From: Bacteroidales bacterium
Lineage (GTDB): Bacteria > Bacteroidota > Bacteroidia > Bacteroidales > VadinHA17
Reading direction: 5' to 3'
Length of the DNA: 6,920 nucleotides
Assembly: GCA_003518245.1 (NCBI GenBank)
Contig: DOZA01000182.1
Location: 1-6,920 of the forward strand
In this document: piece by piece, positions 1 to 5,653 of the stretch
Numbering within the stretch: position 1 is the first letter of the stretch
Layout of the letters: each line of letters opens with the position of its first letter
Translations under genes and position numbers: made by a program
The notes under the pieces: model-generated
Databases searched by the model: none
Seen by the model: the letters and a program-made list of their open reading frames with translations, nothing else
What the model was told of the DNA's origin: nothing

Positions 1-1
1 A

Positions 2-817
2 ATGGCAATACCTGCAATATTATTCTTAATGATGTTATTTATGGTTGGCAGAAGCCCCAGGTGGCTGGTCAAGGAGGGCAGAAATAGTGAAGCGAAAAAG
101 GTTATCAGGGATGTCTACCCGGGTGCTGATATCGATCATATTATTGATGATATAAGACAATCGATTGACAGGGAGTCAGTCCAGAAAGTGTCGACACTAT
201 TCAAAGAGGGAAATTTCAGACTGGTGATAATTGGTGTGGCTGTTGGTATGTTTAATCAGTTTACAGGTATAAATATAATAATGTATTATGCTACTGATAT
301 ATTCCGCTCAGCAGGATTCAGTACTAATTCGGCAATTGGACAGACAGTTGTCATAGGTGCTGTTAACCTGTTATTTACACTTTTAGCAATGAGGTTAATT
401 GACAAGCTTGGCAGGAGAAAGCTTTTATTGACCGGAACCATCGGGATGAGTGTCTTCCTCGGATTATTTTCTATATCGTATCTCTCTGATATTTTCAGTT
501 CATGGTCATTGCTTGTATTGCTTGTATGCTTCATTGCCTTTTTTGCATCATCACAGGGAGCAGTAATTTGGGTGCTTCTGGCTGAAATATTTCCAAATAA
601 TATCAGGGGAAGGGGTGCCTCTATCGGGTCATTCTCACACTGGTTCTTTAATGGATTGACAACATTTCTTTTTCCTGTTATTACCGGATTGTTTGCAGGA
701 GGGAAAGGAACAGGATATGTTTTTATATTTTATACCGTTATGACTTTCACAAGTTTTTTTATTTTTAAGAGATATCTTATTGAAATGAAAGGACGCAGCC
801 TTGAAAGCTCACGTTAA
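2..817 (+). CDS. MFS sugar porter (C-terminal half, 5' cut by window edge)
   Basis: Integral inner-membrane permease of the major facilitator superfamily, sugar porter type, expected to bring a mono- or disaccharide in by proton symport. The visible 271 residues begin inside what looks like TM6. SPRWL at 18-22 is the hallmark at the end of TM6. The hydrophilic central loop follows (about 23-70), then TM7 with QFTGIN at 86-91 and a YY pair at 95-96. The TM8-9 loop carries DKLGRRK at 134-140, the TM10 exit AEIFPNNIRGRG at 194-205, and the C-terminal tail a variant of PETKGRSLE at 261-268. Family members are about 440-480 residues, so TM1-6 lie upstream and the first ATG seen is internal. The 2-epimerase gene follows after 65 bases with no terminator between, suggesting one operon and a beta-disaccharide substrate. 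The substrate is inferred from context only. Confidence 0.9.
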   Translation: MAIPAILFLMMLFMVGRSPRWLVKEGRNSEAKKVIRDVYPGADIDHIIDDIRQSIDRESVQKVSTLFKEGNFRLVIIGVAVGMFNQFTGINIIMYYATDIFRSAGFSTNSAIGQTVVIGAVNLLFTLLAMRLIDKLGRRKLLLTGTIGMSVFLGLFSISYLSDIFSSWSLLVLLVCFIAFFASSQGAVIWVLLAEIFPNNIRGRGASIGSFSHWFFNGLTTFLFPVITGLFAGGKGTGYVFIFYTVMTFTSFFIFKRYLIEMKGRSLESSR

Positions 818-882
818 GTTTTTGAAGTGACATGCAATTGTTACTGGTTTTTACATTGTAGTATATAAGTAAGACTTAAGCA

Positions 883-2133
883 ATGAAGAATAATAGTGAA
901 TTACATGAATACCGCAAAATCTTTGAAAACGAACTTCACAGTATACTTTCATACTGGATGAAATATAGTATGGAAGAAGAAAGTAAGGGTTTTTATGGTG
1001 CGGTTGATCTGGATAACAGGCCTGTACTGTCAGCCAATAAGTCATGTGTGTTAAATGCCCGTATTTTATGGACCTTTTCAGAAGCAGCCAGACTGTATCC
1101 CGGGAAGGGATATCAAGATATTGCACATCTGGCTTACAGGGTTGTAACTGAAGATTTTGCAGACCGGCAATTTGGTGGCTATTATATGGAATTATCATCC
1201 GGCAATAAAGTCGTAAATGATACAAAACATACTTATGTCCAGGCTTTTGTATTGTATTCACTGAGCAAGTATTACGAGTATAATCCTGATCTAAAGGTGA
1301 TAAAGAATTTAAAGGATTACTTCATCTTCCTGGATAATAAAACCAGGGATACCCAAAATCCTGGTTACCTTGAATCGTTTTCCAGGGAATGGAAACTTAG
1401 CGGGGGAAACAGGATGGCTGATAATAATGAACCTAAATCAATGAATACACATCTGCACTTACTCGAAGCATATGCTGCGGCATACAGGGTTTGGAAAGAT
1501 GAGAAGGTCAGGAAGCGTCTGGCTGAACTGATAGATATATTCACAGGCAAGATTATAAGGAACAGTGGACACCTGGGTTTATTTTTCTCGAATGAGTTTG
1601 AAGAAACAGCTGAGTCAGCTGGAATTTGTTCTTTCGGGCATGATATAGAGGCATCATGGCTTATACCTGAAGCCGCTGAGATACTTGGAGATAAAGCGAT
1701 AGTAGAAAAAATAAACCCACATGTAAGGAGAATGGCTGATGCAGTATTAAGAGAAGGTGTTGACAAAGATGGGGGTCTTTTTCTCGAGTCTTACAGGTAT
1801 GGGTCACATATACGCACGAATAAACACTGGTGGATACAGGCCGAGAATCTGGTGGGTTTTATGAATATGTACCAGCTGACAGGTGATAATAAGTACTGGG
1901 AAACGGTTAAACAGGCCTGGGACTTTATTCACAGGTTTGTAATAGATCATGAAAGAGGTGAATGGTTTACAAAGGTTAACCGCCTGGGCAAACCATTCCG
2001 GTATGAGCCTGAAGACGACCCCTCACCATATTACAAAAACAACTGGAAAATCGATCCCTGGAAATGTCCTTACCATAACGGAAGGGCTATGATGGAACTG
2101 GTTAAACGCATAAATATATTATTGGAAAGCTAG
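883..2133 (+). CDS. Cellobiose/mannobiose 2-epimerase-type protein (AGE superfamily)
   Basis: Cytoplasmic (alpha/alpha)6-barrel epimerase that inverts C2 of the reducing-end sugar of a beta-1,4-linked disaccharide, for example cellobiose to glucosyl-mannose or mannobiose to mannosyl-glucose. Family motifs occur in order: NAR at 58-60 (Arg60 is the likely substrate-binding Arg), KSMNTHLHLLEAY at 185-197, SFGHDIEASWL at 250-260 (His253 likely general acid/base, Glu256), HWWIQAEN at 315-322, and WKCPYHNGR at 393-401 (His398, the second catalytic His). There is no signal peptide. The length of 416 is slightly above the usual 390-410. The excess lies in a proline- and tyrosine-rich stretch around 372-390, just before the last active-site motif. 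WKCPYHNGR favours the cellobiose/mannobiose branch over N-acetylglucosamine 2-epimerases. The permease gene upstream fits import of the substrate. In Bacteroides fragilis a mannobiose 2-epimerase works with a GH130 mannosylglucose phosphorylase; no GH130 is visible here. Mannobiose versus cellobiose cannot be decided from sequence alone. Confidence 0.87.
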   Translation: MKNNSELHEYRKIFENELHSILSYWMKYSMEEESKGFYGAVDLDNRPVLSANKSCVLNARILWTFSEAARLYPGKGYQDIAHLAYRVVTEDFADRQFGGYYMELSSGNKVVNDTKHTYVQAFVLYSLSKYYEYNPDLKVIKNLKDYFIFLDNKTRDTQNPGYLESFSREWKLSGGNRMADNNEPKSMNTHLHLLEAYAAAYRVWKDEKVRKRLAELIDIFTGKIIRNSGHLGLFFSNEFEETAESAGICSFGHDIEASWLIPEAAEILGDKAIVEKINPHVRRMADAVLREGVDKDGGLFLESYRYGSHIRTNKHWWIQAENLVGFMNMYQLTGDNKYWETVKQAWDFIHRFVIDHERGEWFTKVNRLGKPFRYEPEDDPSPYYKNNWKIDPWKCPYHNGRAMMELVKRINILLES

Positions 2134-2150
2134 AAGATAAAAAATTCAAT

Positions 2151-3173
2151 ATGACAGGATATGAGAGGATAAAAGCTGCAATTGCAGGTGAACCAACTGA
2201 TAAAATACCTATCATGCTGCATAATTTCATGGTTGTCGCTAGAGAGGCCGGTTTAACCATGGCCCAATTCAGAGAAAACCCGCGAGCTATTGCGGATGCT
2301 TTTATAAGGTCAGTTGAAAAATACGAATATGATGGCGTGCTGGTAGATATTGATACGGTTACACTGGCCGGTGCTTGCGGTGTAGAAGTTGATTTTCCCA
2401 GGGATGAGCCTGCAAGGACCAGGGGTGGGTTATTACAATCATGGGAGGAGCTAAAGACTTTACCACCGGTTAATATATCAGGTTATAAATATGTTGAGAT
2501 ATGGTGCGAGGCTGTGAGATTAATTGTTGACCATTTTGGTAATGATATCTGCATCAGGGGCAATTGTGACCAGGCACCCTTTTCCCTGGCAAGTATGATA
2601 AGAGGAATGGAAAACTGGATGACAGATCTTTACCTGACCGAAGAAAACCTGCTTTTCGAATTGCTGGATTACAGCATGGAAGCAACATCACAATTTATTA
2701 AACTGATGTCAGAAACGGGATGTCATATGACATCAAACGGTGACAGCCCGGCTGGCCCTGAGATGGTGCCTGCTGACATGTTTGTTAAATACTCGAAACC
2801 TTATATTATTAAGCTGGCAAACCTTGCTCATAGCCTGGGGATGGATTATGTAATACATATTTGCGGTAATACAGATATTATTATTGACCAAATGATTGAA
2901 ACAGGAGCAGACGGTCTTGAGCTTGATTATAAGACAGATACGCAAAAATCTTTCGATATGATGAAAGATAAGGTTACAATGTTCGGCAATATAGACCCTT
3001 CCGGTGTGCTGGCACTGGGTTCACCTGAACTGGTTCATGAAAAAACTATAGAGCTGCTGGATATATTCAGCAATACTAATTACTTCGTACTGAATGCAGG
3101 CTGTGCTATGCCCTCAAGCACCCCGGAGGAGAATATCAGGATGTTTATCAAAACGGCAAGGGAATATAAGTAG
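2151..3173 (+). CDS. Uroporphyrinogen decarboxylase superfamily protein, MtaA/CmuA-like methyltransferase type
   Basis: A 340-residue cytoplasmic TIM-barrel protein of the URO-D superfamily. It does not look like true HemE: the N-terminal RQAGRY-type signature that binds uroporphyrinogen is absent, and the start reads PTDKIPIMLHN at 15-25. Instead it has HICGNT at 236-241 and NAGCAMPSSTPEENI at 315-329. This gives a His236-X-Cys238 ... Cys318 triad with the spacing of the zinc site of MtaA/MtbA-type methylcobamide:thiol methyltransferases. GNID at 279-282 and GDSP at 197-200 are other superfamily positions. Expected chemistry is methyl transfer between a corrinoid and a thiol, but the acceptor and donor are unknown, and no corrinoid-binding partner with a DxHxxG motif is in the window. 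It starts 17 bases after the epimerase stop, so it is probably co-transcribed with it. Related URO-D-like genes do occur in bacterial sugar clusters without an assigned role. The family call is firm, the function is not. Confidence 0.82.
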   Translation: MTGYERIKAAIAGEPTDKIPIMLHNFMVVAREAGLTMAQFRENPRAIADAFIRSVEKYEYDGVLVDIDTVTLAGACGVEVDFPRDEPARTRGGLLQSWEELKTLPPVNISGYKYVEIWCEAVRLIVDHFGNDICIRGNCDQAPFSLASMIRGMENWMTDLYLTEENLLFELLDYSMEATSQFIKLMSETGCHMTSNGDSPAGPEMVPADMFVKYSKPYIIKLANLAHSLGMDYVIHICGNTDIIIDQMIETGADGLELDYKTDTQKSFDMMKDKVTMFGNIDPSGVLALGSPELVHEKTIELLDIFSNTNYFVLNAGCAMPSSTPEENIRMFIKTAREYK

Positions 3174-3333
3174 ACAATTCTCCCTGCCTCAAATTTAAAT
3201 AGGATTGCAGTATCCCCGGGCATGATTTTTGTAGTTAATTTATTGATAATATAAGCGTTAGTGGATGTTATTGGGTGTTCTTTGAATAGAGGCTGGGTGG
3301 TGCCACGAAAATAATCACTTGCTACGCGATAAC

Positions 3334-3396
3334 TTTTTGTTTTTCATACAGTTCTCACTGGAGCAAGCTCCGTTCGAACCGTATAAAAAACAAAAA
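3334..3396. repeat. Long imperfect inverted repeat (about 30-base arms)
   Basis: The left arm (3334-3364) and right arm (3367-3396) are complementary, with a two-base centre at 3365-3366. Aligning them gives about 26 matched pairs, four mismatches and one bulge. The outer parts are TTTTTGTTTTTCATAC against GTATAAAAAACAAAAA, the middle AGTTC against GAACC, and the inner GGAGC against GCTCC. The tip would open to a small loop. The right arm runs directly into the tRNA terminator, so its A-run (T-run on the - strand) belongs to both structures. It could be a second-stage terminator or 3' RNA structure, or a small palindromic repeat element. Nothing here shows mobility. Confidence 0.7.
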
Positions 3397-3413
3397 ACCT
3401 CCTGGCGGAGGTT
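3384..3413 (-). terminator. Rho-independent terminator of tRNA-Ala, possibly bidirectional
   Basis: On the - strand a perfect 7-bp stem AACCTCC / GGAGGTT (3413-3407 with 3402-3396) closes a GCCA tetraloop and is followed directly by a T-rich run, TTTTGTTTTTT. It begins about 20 bases after the tRNA 3' end. Read on the + strand the same stem is followed by GATTGTTTTTG, so it could also stop the convergent sugar operon. Confidence 0.85.
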
Positions 3414-3431
3414 GATTGTTTTTGAGTTAAC

Positions 3432-3506
<75 letters not shown>

Positions 3507-3515
3507 ATAGGGATG

Positions 3516-3548
3516 CAAAAATATATAAAATTGAAAATAATGCCTAAA
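3516..3548 (-). promoter_or_regulatory. Bacteroidota-type promoter for tRNA-Ala
   Basis: On the - strand TATTTTTG (3523-3516) matches the Bacteroidota -7 consensus TAnnTTTG exactly. TTTA (3548-3545) lies 21 bases upstream, in the place of the -33 TTTG. The predicted start of transcription, about 3509-3511, leaves only a few leader bases before the mature tRNA 5' end at 3506. Confidence 0.65.
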
Positions 3549-3572
3549 TATAGTATTAGATTTAAATAAAAT

Positions 3573-3604
3573 TTTGATATTATTCATATTAATACTTATT
3601 TTTA
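3573..3604 (+). promoter_or_regulatory. Bacteroidota-type promoter for tonB
   Basis: TTTG (3573-3576) is followed after 20 bases by TATTTTTA (3597-3604), one base off the TAnnTTTG consensus. Expected transcription start is about 3609-3611, giving a very short leader of about 15 bases before the tonB ATG. It is divergent from the tRNA promoter, their -33 boxes being about 25 bases apart. Confidence 0.6.
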
Positions 3605-3624
3605 GGCTCTCAAAATGTTAAGAA

Positions 3625-4314
3625 ATGGAAATCAAGAAAAACGACAATGTAAATCTGGAAAAGCGAAAAGGTATTTTCCTCCAGCTAGGTCTGGTGATAG
3701 TAATATCATTATGCCTTATTGCTTTTGAATGGACAACAGGTGCAAGGGATGATAATCCATTTGACACAGGAACCGAAGAGGCGATTGAAGAGGAGATGAT
3801 TCCAATAACAGAAATGGAAGATCAGCAACCGGAAGCTCCACCCGAGGTACCAAAGGTAACCGAGATATTTCAGATTGTTGAGGATGATGTTACCATCGAC
3901 AATGAAGTACTGTTTGAAGATGACGAAGCTGACTTCGACGACGAGATTCAGATGTATGATTTCGACGTAACGGAAGAAGAAGAAGAAGAAGAAGACTACA
4001 TCTTTATTGTTGTTGAAGATATGCCTACTTTCAGGGGGGGTGATGTAAATAGATTCCGTGAATGGGTTCAGAACAGAATTAAATATCCCCAGATAGCTGC
4101 TGAGAACGGGATACAGGGAAAAGTATTCTTAATGTTCGTTGTTGAACCCGACGGATCAGTAAGCAATGTTAACATTCTTAGAGGTGTTGACCCAGCACTT
4201 GATAATGAAGCCCAAAGGGTAGTTGAGACATCACCAAAATGGGCCCCCGGAAAACAAAGAGGAGCACCGGTGAGGGTAAGGTTCTCAATGACGGTTAACT
4301 TCAAGCTGCAATAA
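3625..4314 (+). CDS. tonB: TonB energy-transducing protein
   Basis: Periplasm-spanning protein that passes proton-motive-force energy from ExbB/ExbD to outer-membrane TonB-dependent (SusC-like) transporters. Residues 1-16 are cytoplasmic and charged, and a single TM anchor is at about 17-35. A linker of about 100 residues follows. It is strongly acidic with a few prolines (PEAPPEVPK at 69-77), unlike the Pro-Lys-rich linker of Escherichia coli TonB. The C-terminal domain (about 130-229) has the Bacteroidota form: MPTFRGGD at 133-140, YPQIAAENGIQGKVF at 154-168, a VEPDGSVS turn at 173-180, PKWAPGKQRGAPV at 204-216 and a final VNFKLQ. Length of 229 is normal. Residues 117-123 are seven Glu codons, all GAA. 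No exbB or exbD is adjacent, so its partners lie elsewhere. It has its own promoter and terminator and appears monocistronic. The start at 3625 is chosen because it gives the standard charged N-terminus before the TM segment. Confidence 0.93.
   Translation: MEIKKNDNVNLEKRKGIFLQLGLVIVISLCLIAFEWTTGARDDNPFDTGTEEAIEEEMIPITEMEDQQPEAPPEVPKVTEIFQIVEDDVTIDNEVLFEDDEADFDDEIQMYDFDVTEEEEEEEDYIFIVVEDMPTFRGGDVNRFREWVQNRIKYPQIAAENGIQGKVFLMFVVEPDGSVSNVNILRGVDPALDNEAQRVVETSPKWAPGKQRGAPVRVRFSMTVNFKLQ
3973..3993 (+). repeat. (GAA)7 trinucleotide run inside tonB
   Basis: Seven consecutive GAA codons encode Glu117-Glu123 in the periplasmic linker. Because the unit is one codon, slippage would change the linker length without shifting the frame. 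Confidence 0.95.
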
Positions 4315-4336
4315 GATAATTGTTGATAACTAACTG

Positions 4337-4369
4337 AGCCGCCACAGTAAATGAGGCGGCTTTTTTTTT
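4337..4369 (+). terminator. Rho-independent terminator after tonB
   Basis: A GC-rich 7-bp stem AGCCGCC (4337-4343) / GGCGGCT (4355-4361) with an 11-base loop, followed by an unbroken run of T to 4369. It begins 23 bases after the tonB stop and separates tonB from the lipoprotein gene. Confidence 0.93.
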
Positions 4370-4388
4370 CTGGAAAATTATATTGTAA

Positions 4389-4396
4389 TATCTTTA
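4389..4396 (+). promoter_or_regulatory. Possible -7 box for the lipoprotein gene
   Basis: TATCTTTA is one base off TAnnTTTG and lies 29 bases before the lipoprotein ATG, downstream of the tonB terminator where a new promoter would be expected. No good -33 TTTG is found at 19-21 bases; that place is taken by the terminator T-run. Weak call. Confidence 0.3.
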
Positions 4397-4424
4397 TCAC
4401 CAGTAAACCAATATATTCTTAACC

Positions 4425-5597
4425 ATGAGAAAGGTATTTATTTATTCTTTTATTATTTCTGTTCTCTTTGCTTCATGTTCATCACCAAAGAAACAGATGG
4501 AATCAGGTAATTATGATGCAGCTATTACTAAAGCTGTTGAAAAGATCCGTAAGGATAGGAACGATACCAAAAATATTGATATTCTGGATCAGTCATACAA
4601 AATAGCTCTCGAGCAGGAAAACGAGAAGATAAGATTATTGAAAATGGAGGGTAAACCACAAAACTGGGATCAGATATACCTGATCTATAAAAAAATGTAT
4701 GACAGACAATCACTGGTAAGAACAGTGTTGCCCCTCAAGTCAGGTTCACGAAATGTTGATTTTCCCTATGTTGATTATATGGAGGAAATGATCATAGCAA
4801 AAAATAAAGCTGCTGATTATTACTTTGCTAATGGACAGCAGATAATGAAAAATGGCACCAAAGATTCATACAGGCAGGCATATGAAGAGTTCTCCCGTGC
4901 CAAGGAATATGTTGGTGATTATGAAGGTATAGATAAGCTTATTGAAGAATGCAGGTATATGGGTATCAGCAGGGTGCTTATTAAGGTGGATAATCGATCA
5001 CATATTAATTTTCCACCCGAATTTGAGGCTGACCTGCTCGCTCTTGACCTTCCTCGACTCGATAACCAGTGGGTAGAATACCATACCAGGCAGCTGGATG
5101 AAAATATAGAGTTTGATTATATTGTTTCAGTTATTATTAAAGCTATAGCAGTTTCTCCGGATAATACTTTCCAGAAAGATACACTGATTAAAAGAGAAAT
5201 ACAGGATGGTTTCCAATATGTGCTTGATGATAATGGTAATGTGATGAAAGATACCCTGGGTAATGATATCAAAGTGAAAAAATATAAGCAGGTGCAGTGT
5301 GCTCTCATCGAATCGGTGCAAAACAAAGAATGCGTTATTGATGGCCAGGTGGAAATACTTACAATTAATTCTGCCAAGGTACTTAAGAGTGATCCCCTGT
5401 CAGCAAATTCTTTCTTCGAACATATTTCAGCCAGGGCAATAGGGGATATTGAAGCCCTGATGCCGTCAGAGCGTGAGAAAACAAGAAGTGAACCAATTCC
5501 TTTTCCCTCTGACCTCGAAATGGTCATAAGATGTTCCGAAGCTCTTAAGATGGGAATACGGAATGCTATGCAGCGAAACAGGAGGTTCATTATATAA
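4425..5597 (+). CDS. TPR-like lipoprotein of unknown function
   Basis: A 390-residue protein with a short lipoprotein signal: MRK, a hydrophobic core, and a lipobox LFASC ending at Cys18. Ser19-Ser20 follow, so the mature lipoprotein is expected in the periplasm, probably at the outer membrane. Residues about 22-180 are helical and TPR-like: ESGNYDAAITKAVEKI at 26-41 is a typical TPR helix A/B pattern, and a second one is around DSYRQAYEEFSRAKEY at 147-162. From about 182 the sequence changes to a beta-rich region, including a turn-rich repeat-like segment, VLDDNGNVMKDTLGNDIK, at 266-283. The end is basic (MQRNRRFII). No catalytic motif is recognised. It lies between tonB and hflX on the same strand with a terminator before it, so it is probably its own unit. 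The TPR half suggests protein-protein contacts in the envelope; the function is not known. Confidence 0.85.
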   Translation: MRKVFIYSFIISVLFASCSSPKKQMESGNYDAAITKAVEKIRKDRNDTKNIDILDQSYKIALEQENEKIRLLKMEGKPQNWDQIYLIYKKMYDRQSLVRTVLPLKSGSRNVDFPYVDYMEEMIIAKNKAADYYFANGQQIMKNGTKDSYRQAYEEFSRAKEYVGDYEGIDKLIEECRYMGISRVLIKVDNRSHINFPPEFEADLLALDLPRLDNQWVEYHTRQLDENIEFDYIVSVIIKAIAVSPDNTFQKDTLIKREIQDGFQYVLDDNGNVMKDTLGNDIKVKKYKQVQCALIESVQNKECVIDGQVEILTINSAKVLKSDPLSANSFFEHISARAIGDIEALMPSEREKTRSEPIPFPSDLEMVIRCSEALKMGIRNAMQRNRRFII

Positions 5598-5602
5598 GCC
5601 TC

Positions 5603-5642
5603 CCGCAGATGTCATTATAGAATGATTGCCTGCGGTCGTTTT
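5603..5642 (+). terminator. Possible weak terminator or stem-loop between lipoprotein gene and hflX
   Basis: CCGCAG (5603-5608) pairs with CTGCGG (5630-5635), and inside it TCATT (5612-5616) pairs with AATGA (5621-5625) around an ATAG loop, separated by a small internal loop. It starts 6 bases after the lipoprotein stop. Only TCGTTTT follows, so the T-tract is poor. It may act as a leaky terminator or a transcript 3'-end stabiliser, letting hflX be partly read from upstream. Confidence 0.45.
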
Positions 5643-5653
5643 GAATTGAAAAT

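Noticed and set aside
1365..1766. 133-codon open frame on the - strand inside the epimerase gene
   Set aside because: It lies antisense within a complete, motif-bearing epimerase gene, and its Ser/Leu-rich composition matches no family. Treated as a shadow.
883..2133. N-acetylglucosamine 2-epimerase (sialic acid pathway)
   Set aside because: The WKCPYHNGR and SFGHDIEASWL motifs match the disaccharide 2-epimerase branch, and no sialic acid genes are nearby.
2151..3173. True uroporphyrinogen decarboxylase (HemE)
   Set aside because: The RQAGRY-like N-terminal signature is missing, and a His-X-Cys...Cys zinc triad of the methyltransferase branch is present. The gene also sits in a sugar operon, not a heme cluster.
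3240..3330. Insertion-sequence remnant or attachment site beside the tRNA
   Set aside because: No transposase or integrase fragment, no direct repeat of the tRNA 3' end and no target duplication could be found; only a structured repeat is supported.
5117..5590. 157-codon open frame on the - strand inside the lipoprotein gene
   Set aside because: Antisense to a well-supported lipoprotein gene, low-complexity Ser/Leu/Ile composition, no recognisable domain or promoter.
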